Shown: positions 43,342 through 51,031 of the stretch, piece by piece
Position numbering within the stretch: the stretch's first letter is position 1
Layout: each line of letters starts with the position of its first letter
NCBI GenBank assembly: GCA_023388965.1
Contig: JAEWFF010000022.1
Location: 62,001 to 126,000 of the forward strand
Length of the DNA stretch: 64,000 nt
Reading direction: 5' to 3'
Source: Pseudomonadota bacterium
GTDB lineage: Bacteria; Pseudomonadota; Alphaproteobacteria; Rhizobiales; Methylopilaceae
The notes under the pieces: generated by a model
What the model was told of the DNA's origin: nothing
Databases searched by the model: none
What the model saw: only the letters and a program-made list of their open reading frames with translations
Program-made: the position numbers and the translations under genes

Positions 43342-43551
43342 TTGCCTCTCCCGTTTACGGGAGAGGTCGAGTCGCCGGAGGCGACCGGGTGAGGGGAGAA
43401 GGAGACATTCCATTTTACGGCTTTTCCCTCACCTCGCTCGAAAGCCTATCGGCTACTCAACTCGGCTGTTGCCGGGTTGAGATCATAGATGCCGAACTCG
43501 GGAACATCCGAGTTCGGTGTCGTCCTCTCCCGCAGGCGGGAGAGGGAGGAG
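43342..43551. repeat. Family B palindromic repeat, copy 3, carrying module E
   Basis: Left hairpin CTCTCCCGT-TTACGGGAGAG is identical to copy 2; the right end is CTCTCCCGC-AGGCGGGAGAG. Inside lies module E: hairpin 43456-43481 (CTCAAC...GTTGAG) and hairpin 43492-43517 (CCGAACTCGG-GAACAT-CCGAGTTCGG). Module E recurs in the trpD-trpC gap within a family C element. The right edge of the repeat runs into the sufS ribosome site. Confidence 0.85.
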
Positions 43552-43558
43552 ATCGAGA

Positions 43559-44806
43559 ATGAACGCGCCCGTACTGACAAGAGAGACAGCCTACGACGTC
43601 GAGGCGATCCGGCGGGATTTCCCCGCGCTGGCGCTGGAGGTCAACGGCAATCCGCTCGTTTATCTCGACAACGGCGCCTCGGCGCAGAAACCGAACCAGG
43701 TGCTCGATGCCATCCGCCATTCCTACGAGGCGGAATATGCCAATGTGCATCGCGGCCTTCATTATCTCGCCAATGCCGCGACCGAGGCCTATGAAGGCGC
43801 GCGCGAGGCTGTGCGCGGTTTCCTGAACGCGGCGTCGACCGATGAGATCGTCTTTACGCGCTCCGGCACGGGCGCGATCAATCTCGTGGCCTCGAGCTTC
43901 GGCCAGTTTGGCATCGGAGAGGGCGACGAGATCGTCATCTCCCTTCTGGAACACCATTCCAACATCGTGCCCTGGCATTATCACCGCGAGCGCAAGGGCG
44001 CGGTCATCAAATGGGCGCCGATCCACGAGGACGGCTCGTTCGATCTCGAAAGCTTCGAGAAGCTTCTGACGCCCCGCACGAAGATCGTCGCGCTGACGCA
44101 TATGTCGAACGTCACCGGAACGATCGTGCCGGTGAAAAAGGCGATCGAACTGGCCCATGCGCGCGGCATCCCGGTCCTTGTCGACGGGTCGCAGGCGGCG
44201 GTTCACCTGCCGGTCGACGTGCGCGATCTCGATGCCGATTTCTATGTCTTCACCGGCCACAAACTGTACGGACCGACCGGCATCGGCGTGCTCTATGCCA
44301 AGAAGGAATGGCTGGAGCGGCTGCCGCCCTATGAGGGCGGCGGCGAGATGATCCGCGATGTCACGCTCGACGATGTGACCTATGCCGATCCGCCGGCGCG
44401 GTTCGAGGCCGGCACGCCGCCGATCGTGCAGGCGGTCGGGCTGGGGGCTGCTATCAGATATGTAACGGCGCTCGGCCGCGAGAGAATTCTCGCCCATGAG
44501 AACGCCCTGCGCGATTACGCCCACGAACGCCTCGGCGCCATGAATTCGCTGCGCATTTTCGGCACCACCGAGGACAAGGGCGCCATCCTGTCCTTCGAGT
44601 TGAAAGGTGCGCATGCGCACGATGTCGCAACCGTGCTCGACCGGCAGGGGGTGGCGGTTCGCGCCGGTACCCATTGCGCCCAGCCGCTCCTCAACCGATA
44701 TGGAGTGACGTCCACCTGCCGGGCAAGCTTCGGGCTGTACAACACGGTCGAAGAGATCGATAAGCTGGCCATTGCACTGGAGAAGGCGCGCAATCTGTTC
44801 GCGTGA
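43559..44806 (+). CDS. sufS: Cysteine desulfurase SufS (group II)
   Basis: 415 aa PLP enzyme supplying persulfide to the Suf scaffold. Lys235 in TGHKLYGPTG, active Cys373 in AGTHCAQP on a short loop (group II), His131-132 region EHHSNIVPW. Start at 43559 has GGAGGAG directly upstream, at the boundary of the family B repeat. Group II enzymes usually need SufE or SufU; neither gene is in the window. Confidence 0.97.
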   Translation: MNAPVLTRETAYDVEAIRRDFPALALEVNGNPLVYLDNGASAQKPNQVLDAIRHSYEAEYANVHRGLHYLANAATEAYEGAREAVRGFLNAASTDEIVFTRSGTGAINLVASSFGQFGIGEGDEIVISLLEHHSNIVPWHYHRERKGAVIKWAPIHEDGSFDLESFEKLLTPRTKIVALTHMSNVTGTIVPVKKAIELAHARGIPVLVDGSQAAVHLPVDVRDLDADFYVFTGHKLYGPTGIGVLYAKKEWLERLPPYEGGGEMIRDVTLDDVTYADPPARFEAGTPPIVQAVGLGAAIRYVTALGRERILAHENALRDYAHERLGAMNSLRIFGTTEDKGAILSFELKGAHAHDVATVLDRQGVAVRAGTHCAQPLLNRYGVTSTCRASFGLYNTVEEIDKLAIALEKARNLFA

Positions 44807-44815
44807 GACAAGAAA

Positions 44816-45190
44816 ATGAGCGACACCGACACCAATTCGAACCCGAACGGCGCGGAGGTTAATTCGAACCTTCCGGCCGAGGATCTGGAACGGCTGACGC
44901 AGGATATCATCGGCGCGCTGAAAACCGTCTACGACCCGGAAATCCCGGTCGATATCTACGAGCTCGGGCTGATCTACCGGATCGACATCAGCGATGAGCG
45001 CAATGTCGAAATCGACATGACCCTGACGGCTCCCGCCTGTCCCGTCGCCGGCGAAATGCCCGGCTGGGTCGAGAATGCCGTGGGCGCGGTTGCCGGCGTC
45101 AACGACGTCAAGGTCAACATGGTGTTCGATCCGCCGTGGACGCAGATCCGCATGTCTGAAGAGGCCCGCGTCGCCCTCGATATGTGGTGA
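44816..45190 (+). CDS. sufT: SufT, MIP18-family Fe-S maturation factor
   Basis: 124 aa DUF59 domain protein. Core TVYDPEIPVDIYELGLIY, then MTLTAPACPVAGEMPGWVENAV with the conserved Cys, and VFDPPWTQIRMSEEAR at the end. The first 25 residues are polar and probably flexible. SufT-type proteins help load clusters into targets. Last gene of the suf operon; the sufA often found next is absent. Confidence 0.93.
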   Translation: MSDTDTNSNPNGAEVNSNLPAEDLERLTQDIIGALKTVYDPEIPVDIYELGLIYRIDISDERNVEIDMTLTAPACPVAGEMPGWVENAVGAVAGVNDVKVNMVFDPPWTQIRMSEEARVALDMW

Positions 45191-45227
45191 ACGGCGCGGA
45201 TAAAAAATCCGCCGCATTTTCCTAAAG

Positions 45228-45244
45228 CTAAACTGTTGTTAACC
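45228..45244. promoter_or_regulatory. CtrA-like site upstream of the LysM/LytM lipoprotein
   Basis: CTAA, seven bases, then TTAACC differs from the TTAA-N7-TTAACC consensus at one base. It ends 48 bp before the ATG at 45292, a plausible activator or repressor position for a division gene under CtrA. Confidence 0.45.
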
Positions 45245-45291
45245 CCGCCGGGGCAAACTCACCACTCAGAGTGCATGTGTGAGTTTGTGTG

Positions 45292-46656
45292 ATGCGTAAG
45301 CTGGCGTCTTTTCCGGCCCCGACCGCTCTTCGGATGGCGGCTCTGGGTGCTCTGGCCTTCTCGGTCTCGGCCTGCAGTCAGGCAGACCGTTTCGCCTACG
45401 ATCCCTTCTCGAATCCGTTCAACGGCAAGGAAACGACCGGCTCGCTGCCGAGCGGCGGCGTGTCGTCCCAGCCTTTGCCGCCTCCCGGTGGCGGTACTTA
45501 TCAGCCGGCGAGTTATGGCGGCAGCGCGCCTGCTTATGCGCCGCAGCAGACCTATAACCAGCCCTATCAGCCGCCTTACCAGCAGCAGGCTGCCGCCGGC
45601 GCTCCGCAGCATTCGGCTCTGCCCGCGTCGCAGCCGCAATATAAATACAGCCAGGCGCAGACGCCCGGCTGGTCGGCGCAGGGCGGCCAGAGCGTCACCG
45701 TGCAGCCCGGCGACACCGTCTACAGCCTCGGCGCCCGTCACGGCGTGCCGGCCTCGACCATTCTTCAGGCCAACAATCTGCCGCCGAATGCGCAGTTGAA
45801 CGCCGGCCAGAGAATTACGATTCCGGGCTATCGCGGGCAGGCGAACGCCGCGCAGACCGCTCAGGCGCCGAAGCCCCAGGCTCCGGTGGCTCAGGCGCCT
45901 GCGGTTCAGGCCCAGAAGCCGCGCGTCGAGCCGGTTTCCGCCGGCCGCGGCCATATCGTGCAGCCGGGCGAAACCCTGTTCTCGATCTCGCGCAAATACA
46001 ATGTCTCGGCGCGCGAACTCGCGTCTGCGAACAATGTCGACATGAACTACCATGTCCGTACGGGCGAGAAGGTTTCCGTTCCGGGCACCGCCACTGTGGC
46101 TCCGGCCGTGCATCGCCAGCCCGAAGCGGCGACGGCTCGCGTTGAGCCCGCCGTACAGCGCAAGGAAGCGCCGCGCGAAACCTATGCCGCGCTGTCGCAG
46201 CCCGCGAAAACCATGACGGATACCGCGCCCGCCGCGGCTCCCGTTGCGCCGGTCGCCGCCACCTCGTCGGCGGGCGGCACCGATTTCCGCTGGCCCGTGC
46301 GCGGCCGCGTGATCTCGAATTTCGGCAAGAAGCCGGACGGCCAGAGCAATGACGGCGTCAACATTTCCGTGCCGGAAGGCACCGAGATCAAGGCGGCGGA
46401 AGGCGGCGTGGTCGCCTATGCCGGAAACGAACTGAAGGGCTTCGGCAATCTCGTCCTCATCCGCCACGGCGGCGAATGGGTGACGGCCTATGCCCATGCC
46501 AGCGAAATCATGGTCAAGCGCGGCGATGTCGTGCGCCGCGGGCAGGTGATCGCCAAGGCCGGCCGTACGGGCAATGTCAATGCACCGCAATTGCACTTCG
46601 AGGTTCGCCGCGGTGCGAGCCCCGTCGATCCCCTGAGCCATCTGCCCAAGGGGTAG
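45292..46656 (+). CDS. LysM and LytM domain lipoprotein (NlpD/DipM-like)
   Basis: 454 aa. Lipoprotein signal with lipobox ending SVSAC near residue 30. Pro/Gln/Tyr-rich linker, two LysM murein-binding domains (about 133-180 and 218-265), a second linker, then a C-terminal LytM domain (about 340-450). The usual His and Asp of the first zinc motif are replaced (NDGVNISVPEG), while YAHAS and LHFEVR remain. It is therefore a degenerate LytM factor, likely activating amidases such as the one at 22238. Monocistronic between a CtrA-like box and a strong terminator. Confidence 0.9.
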   Translation: MRKLASFPAPTALRMAALGALAFSVSACSQADRFAYDPFSNPFNGKETTGSLPSGGVSSQPLPPPGGGTYQPASYGGSAPAYAPQQTYNQPYQPPYQQQAAAGAPQHSALPASQPQYKYSQAQTPGWSAQGGQSVTVQPGDTVYSLGARHGVPASTILQANNLPPNAQLNAGQRITIPGYRGQANAAQTAQAPKPQAPVAQAPAVQAQKPRVEPVSAGRGHIVQPGETLFSISRKYNVSARELASANNVDMNYHVRTGEKVSVPGTATVAPAVHRQPEAATARVEPAVQRKEAPRETYAALSQPAKTMTDTAPAAAPVAPVAATSSAGGTDFRWPVRGRVISNFGKKPDGQSNDGVNISVPEGTEIKAAEGGVVAYAGNELKGFGNLVLIRHGGEWVTAYAHASEIMVKRGDVVRRGQVIAKAGRTGNVNAPQLHFEVRRGASPVDPLSHLPKG

Positions 46657-46687
46657 GGACAACAACAAAATGCGGCTATTGAGGCTT

Positions 46688-46717
46688 GCGGCCGGGAGCG
46701 ATCCCGGCCGCTTTTTT
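46688..46717 (+). terminator. Terminator of the LysM/LytM lipoprotein gene
   Basis: A perfect 10-bp stem, GCGGCCGGGA with TCCCGGCCGC, loop GCGA, followed by six T. The T run overlaps the stop codon of the convergent DUF815 gene. Confidence 0.9.
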
Positions 46718-47570
46718 ATGCCAGCCTGACGCCGAGGCGGCCGGCGAGATCCAGAATGAACTGCCAGGCCGTGCGGCCGGATCGCGAACCGCGCGTCGCC
46801 GCCCATTCCAGTGCTTCGGCGCGCAATTCGGTGGGCTGGATGTCGAGCCCGAATTCGCGCGCATAGCCGCGCACCATGTCCAGATAATCGTCCTGGCTGC
46901 ACGGATGAAAACCGATCCAGATGCCGAACCGGTCGGACAGCGATACCTTTTCCTCGACGGCTTCGCCCGGATTAATGGCCGTTGCGCGCTCGTTCTCGAT
47001 CATGTCGCGCGGCATCAGGTGGCGGCGATTCGAGGTGGCGTAGAAGATCACATTGTCCGGCCGGCCTTCGATGCCGCCGTCCAGTACCGCCTTCAGCGCC
47101 TTGTAGGAGCTGTCGCCGGCATCGAAGCTGAGATCGTCGCAATAGACGAGGAAGCGGCGCGGATCGGCGCGGAGCAGGTTGAGGAGGGCGGGCAGGCTCT
47201 CGATATCGTCGCGGTTGATCTCGACGAGCTTGAGCGGGTTTTCCGCGTTCACCGTGGCGTGGACCGCCTTGACGAGAGAGGATTTGCCCATGCCGCGGGC
47301 GCCCCACAGAAGGGCGTTGTTCGCGGGCAGCCCCTTGGCGAAACGGCCGGTATTGTCGAGCAGGGTCTCGCGGGCGCGGTCGATGCCCTTCAAAAGTGCG
47401 AGATCGACCCGGTTTACCTTTGCCACCGGCACGAGCCGGTTGTCGCCGGCATGCCAGACGAAGGCGTCGGCGGCGTCGAGGTCGGCCGTGGGCGCGGGAG
47501 GCGGCGAAAGGCGCTCCAGAGCTTCGGCAATGCGGGTGAGGGCGTCGTTGGAAAGGGAAATATCGGTCAT
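46716..47570 (-). CDS. DUF815 family AAA-type ATPase
   Basis: 284 aa from the ATG at 47570. Walker A GARGMGKSSLVKA, Walker B region RRFLVYCDDLSFD, arginine-rich sensor segment YATSNRRHLMPRDM. Family of unknown function, widely conserved in alphaproteobacteria. A 10-bp-stem hairpin abuts the ATG and no Shine-Dalgarno is visible; a GTG at 47609 would put the hairpin inside the coding region, so the start is uncertain. Divergent from yajC. Confidence 0.85.
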   Translation of the reverse strand: MTDISLSNDALTRIAEALERLSPPPAPTADLDAADAFVWHAGDNRLVPVAKVNRVDLALLKGIDRARETLLDNTGRFAKGLPANNALLWGARGMGKSSLVKAVHATVNAENPLKLVEINRDDIESLPALLNLLRADPRRFLVYCDDLSFDAGDSSYKALKAVLDGGIEGRPDNVIFYATSNRRHLMPRDMIENERATAINPGEAVEEKVSLSDRFGIWIGFHPCSQDDYLDMVRGYAREFGLDIQPTELRAEALEWAATRGSRSGRTAWQFILDLAGRLGVRLA

Positions 47571-47596
47571 GATGGCCCGGAAATAGCCGGGCCATC
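47571..47596. other. Perfect hairpin at the DUF815 start
   Basis: GATGGCCCGG and CCGGGCCATC pair around AAATAG, ending at the base before the ATG at 47570. It could control translation of the ATPase, or simply lie within the coding region if the upstream GTG is used. Confidence 0.6.
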
Positions 47597-47619
47597 GGGG
47601 CCTGTCCACTGTCCGGCGA

Positions 47620-47647
47620 TTGCTTTCCGTCGTTCGCTGGGTATATT
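47620..47647 (+). promoter_or_regulatory. Candidate promoter of the yajC-secDF operon
   Basis: TATATT (47642-47647) is a good -10 box; TTGCTT 16 bp upstream is a modest -35. Transcription would start near 47654, 33 nt before yajC. Confidence 0.4.
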
Positions 47648-47686
47648 CCCGGCCTCTTCGCCCCGCGCGATTTTCCGACGCTTCCC

Positions 47687-48028
47687 ATGGAGATTCAGAT
47701 GCTCGTAACCCCCGCTTTTGCGCAGGCGCCTGGCGGCGGCGAAAGCTTCCTGTTCTCGATCATGCCCTTCGTGCTGATCTTCGTGATCATGTACTTCCTG
47801 GTCATTCGTCCGCAGCAGCGCCGCCTCAGGACCCATCGCGACATGATAAGCTCGCTGCGGCGCGGCGACACGGTCGTCACGACCGGCGGCATTATCGGCA
47901 AGGTCACCAAGGTCATGGACGACCAGGAGATCGAGCTTCAGATCGCGGACAATGTGCGCGTGCGCGTCGCGCGCGGCATGGTGAGCGATGTCCGCGCCAA
48001 GGGCGAGCCGGTCGCCGGCGAAGGCTGA
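47687..48028 (+). CDS. yajC: Sec translocon accessory subunit YajC
   Basis: 113 aa, one N-terminal membrane helix (SFLFSIMPFVLIFVIMYFLV) followed by RPQQRR and the cytoplasmic domain (RGDTVVTTGGIIGKVTKV). Part of the SecDF-YajC complex that assists SecYEG. First gene of a five-gene run; secD starts 17 bp after its stop. Confidence 0.97.
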   Translation: MEIQMLVTPAFAQAPGGGESFLFSIMPFVLIFVIMYFLVIRPQQRRLRTHRDMISSLRRGDTVVTTGGIIGKVTKVMDDQEIELQIADNVRVRVARGMVSDVRAKGEPVAGEG

Positions 48029-48044
48029 GCGCGCGCGGAGGCAC

Positions 48045-49688
48045 ATGCTTCATTATTCGCCAGGCAAGACCATCGCGACCCTGCTCTTCATTGTGCTGGG
48101 TCTTCTCCTTGTCGTTCCCAACCTTCTGTCTCCCGAAACGCGTGCGCAGCTTCCCCACTGGGCGCAGCGCACCATCGTCCTCGGCCTCGATCTGCAGGGC
48201 GGTTCGCACATCCTGCTCGAGGTCGATGCTCCGGCGCTCAACCGCGAGCGTCTGGAGCAGTTGCGCGATGAAATTCGCGGCGTGCTGCGCGAGGAGCGCA
48301 TCGGCTATAGCGGGCTCGGGATCGGCGATGGCGCAGTCCAGGTCAGGCTGCGCGATGCTGCGGATCTGAGCCGCGCGGCGGCCCGCCTGTCGGAGCTTGC
48401 CACCCCCGTTACGACCTCGGTGTTCGCCGTGGGCGCGAGCAAGGCGCCGACCGGCGGCACGATTTCGCGCGATGCCGGTTTCGATCTTTACATGTCGAGC
48501 ACGCCGGAAGGCGTCATCACGATGGGGCCGACCCAGGCCGGCCTCACCGAGCGCATTCGCCGCGCGGTCGATCAGTCCATCGAGATCGTCCGCCGCCGCG
48601 TCGACGAACTCGGCACGACCGAACCGAACATCCAGCGTCAGGGCGCCGACCGCATTCTCGTGCAGGTGCCGGGCCTTCAGGACCCGCAGCGGCTGAAGGA
48701 ACTGATCGGCACGACGGCGAAGCTGACCTTCCGTATGGTCGATATGAGCATGGACGTTCAGCAGGCGATCGCCACGCGCCCGCCGGCCGATTCCGAAGTG
48801 CTCCCGGGCACGGAAAATCCCAACGAGCAATGGCTGGTCGAAAAGCGTGTTCTCGTTTCGGGCGAAGACCTGATCGACGCCCAGCCCGGCTTCGACCAGC
48901 GCAGCAACGAGCCTGTCGTCACGTTCCGCTTCAATTCGAATGGCGCGCGCCGTTTCGCGACCGCGACCACGCAGAATGTCGGCCGTCCGTTCGCCATCGT
49001 GCTCGACAACAAGGTGATTTCCGCGCCGCGCATCAACGAGCCGATTACCGGCGGTTCGGGGCAGATCAGCGGCCAGTTCACGGTCGAGACCGCCAACAAT
49101 CTTTCGATCCTCTTGCGCGCGGGTGCGCTGCCGGCGCCGCTGACCATCGTCGAGGAACGCACCGTCGGTCCCGGCCTCGGCCGCGATTCGATCGAAGCCG
49201 GCACCAAGGCGACGATCTATGCCGCGATTTTCGTCGTCCTGTTCATGTTCGCGACTTATGGCGTATTCGGCTTCATCGCCAATATCGCGCTGATCGTGCA
49301 TGTCGGGCTGATCCTCGGCATCATGTCGCTGCTCGGCGCCACCATGACCTTGCCCGGCATCGCCGGCATCGTCCTGACAATCGGCACGGCGGTCGACTCG
49401 AACGTGCTCATCTATGAGCGCATCCGCGAGGAATTCCGCGCCGGCCGCTCCGTCGTGACGGCCATTCAGGCCGGCTTCGAGCGCGCGTTTGCGACCATTA
49501 TCGATTCCAACTCGACCATGTTCATCGCCGCTCTGATCCTGTTCCTGATGGGGTCCGGTCCGGTGAAGGGCTTTGCCGTCGTCTTCATCCTCGGCGTTCT
49601 GACGACCGTCGTTACGGCGGTGACGCTGACGCGCATGATGATTGCCACCTGGTACCGCTGGACGCGGGCCAAGGCGATACCGTTCTGA
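48045..49688 (+). CDS. secD: Protein translocase subunit SecD
   Basis: 547 aa RND-type membrane protein using the proton gradient to pull exported proteins. Start at 48045 has CGGAGG upstream. First helix, then GLDLQGGSHILLEV, the large P1 periplasmic domain, and five C-terminal helices including GTAVDSNVLIYERIREE, with the proton-relay Asp in AVDSNV. Next to secF, 4 bp apart. Confidence 0.98.
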   Translation: MLHYSPGKTIATLLFIVLGLLLVVPNLLSPETRAQLPHWAQRTIVLGLDLQGGSHILLEVDAPALNRERLEQLRDEIRGVLREERIGYSGLGIGDGAVQVRLRDAADLSRAAARLSELATPVTTSVFAVGASKAPTGGTISRDAGFDLYMSSTPEGVITMGPTQAGLTERIRRAVDQSIEIVRRRVDELGTTEPNIQRQGADRILVQVPGLQDPQRLKELIGTTAKLTFRMVDMSMDVQQAIATRPPADSEVLPGTENPNEQWLVEKRVLVSGEDLIDAQPGFDQRSNEPVVTFRFNSNGARRFATATTQNVGRPFAIVLDNKVISAPRINEPITGGSGQISGQFTVETANNLSILLRAGALPAPLTIVEERTVGPGLGRDSIEAGTKATIYAAIFVVLFMFATYGVFGFIANIALIVHVGLILGIMSLLGATMTLPGIAGIVLTIGTAVDSNVLIYERIREEFRAGRSVVTAIQAGFERAFATIIDSNSTMFIAALILFLMGSGPVKGFAVVFILGVLTTVVTAVTLTRMMIATWYRWTRAKAIPF

Positions 49689-49692
49689 GGAG

Positions 49693-50634
49693 ATGAAGGT
49701 GCGTCTGCTACGCCTCTGGCCGGACCACAGCACGTTCCGCTTCATGCGGTGGCGGCATATTTCGTTCCCGTTCTCCGCGCTGATCTCGCTCGTGATCGTG
49801 GGCCTGTTCTTCACGCACGGGCTGAACTTCGGCATCGACTTCAAGGGCGGCACGCTGATCGAGCTTCAGTCGAAAACCGGCGAGGCCGATGCGTCTGCCG
49901 TGCGTACGCAATCGAATGCGCTCGGCTTCGGCGAGGTCGAGGTCCAGGAATTCGGCGACAGGGGCGAGTTGTCGCTGCGCTTCCCGATCCAGGACGGCGG
50001 GGAGGCGGCGCAGAGCGCCGTCGTGGCAAAAGCCCGCGATCTGTTCGGGGCGGAATACGATTTCCGCCGCGTGGAGACGGTCGGTCCGCGCGTATCCGGC
50101 GAGCTGGTTCAGGCCGGCACCGTCGGCGTCGTCATTTCGCTGCTCGCGGTCTGGGCCTATCTGTGGTTCCGCTTCGAGCGCAATCTTGCGATGGGCGCGC
50201 TGATCGGCACGCTGCACGACGTGCTGCTGACCTGCGGCTTCTTCCTGATCACGCAGCTCGAATTCAACATGACCTCGATTGCCGCGATCCTGACCATCGT
50301 CGGCTATTCGCTGAACGAAACCGTCGTGGTGTTCGACCGGACGCGCGAACTCCTGCGCCGTTACAAGACCATGCCGGACATCGAACTGCTCGACCTGTCG
50401 ATCAACACGACCATGTCGCGCACCGCGATCACCTCGATGACGACCTTCCTGTCGCTGCTCGCGCTCGTTCTGTTCGGAGGCAAGGCCATCGAGGATTTCG
50501 CCGTCGTGATGCTGGTCGGCATCGTGATCTGTACCTATTCGGCGATCTACATCTCCTCGCCGTCGCTGATCTATATCGGCCTGCGTCAGGGCCGGTTCCA
50601 GAACGTGCCGGAGACCGCCCCGGCGCGGCCGTAA
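49693..50634 (+). CDS. secF: Protein translocase subunit SecF
   Basis: 313 aa, six helices. N-terminal FGIDFKGGTLIELQ matches the SecF signature; the central helix has TIVGYSLNETVVVFDRTREL. GAGGAG directly touches the ATG at 49693, whereas the GTG two codons later is at ideal spacing, so translation may begin at 49699. Cotranscribed with secD. Confidence 0.97.
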   Translation: MKVRLLRLWPDHSTFRFMRWRHISFPFSALISLVIVGLFFTHGLNFGIDFKGGTLIELQSKTGEADASAVRTQSNALGFGEVEVQEFGDRGELSLRFPIQDGGEAAQSAVVAKARDLFGAEYDFRRVETVGPRVSGELVQAGTVGVVISLLAVWAYLWFRFERNLAMGALIGTLHDVLLTCGFFLITQLEFNMTSIAAILTIVGYSLNETVVVFDRTRELLRRYKTMPDIELLDLSINTTMSRTAITSMTTFLSLLALVLFGGKAIEDFAVVMLVGIVICTYSAIYISSPSLIYIGLRQGRFQNVPETAPARP

Positions 50635-50638
50635 GATC

Positions 50639-51031
50639 ATGGCGGAGCGTTCCGGCACGCCGCATTTCCCCGGAGTGGCGCCGCTCGACGCCTACGGCAA
50701 TGGCGGTTTCCGCTTTGCCGATATGTCGCATCGAGGCTCGATCCTGTGCCTGCCGAGCGGCATCTGGGCGTGGCCACCCGCGAGCGCGGTCGAGATCGGC
50801 GTGGACAATCTTCGCCGTGCGATGGACGAGGCGGCCGAGATCGAGATGTTCCTGATCGGCACGGGCGAGGAGCATGTGCCGCTTGCCGCGCTCTTGCGCG
50901 AAAGGCTGAAGGCGGCGGGGCTGCGTGTCGATATCATGGCGACTGGGCCGGCCGCCCGCACCTACAATGTGCTGGTCGGCGACCGCAGAAAGGTTGCCGC
51001 CGCGCTGATCGCGGTCGATAACATACGATGA
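50639..51031 (+). CDS. Mth938-like protein, bacterial NDUFAF3 homologue
   Basis: 130 aa of the Mth938/DUF498 fold. Recognisable features: an N-terminal APLDAYGNGGFRFADMSHRGSI segment, LPSGIWAW, LIGTGEEHVPL and MATGPAARTYNVLVGDRRKVAAALI. The mitochondrial relative NDUFAF3 helps assemble the ubiquinone-binding arm of complex I. It lies 4 bp after secF, and its stop overlaps the next start (ATGATG). Linkage of this family to secDF is known in alphaproteobacteria. Confidence 0.85.
   Translation: MAERSGTPHFPGVAPLDAYGNGGFRFADMSHRGSILCLPSGIWAWPPASAVEIGVDNLRRAMDEAAEIEMFLIGTGEEHVPLAALLRERLKAAGLRVDIMATGPAARTYNVLVGDRRKVAAALIAVDNIR

Noticed and set aside
43339..43558. Small gene between sufD and sufS
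   Set aside because: Open frames there are palindromic repeat sequence shared with noncoding gaps elsewhere.
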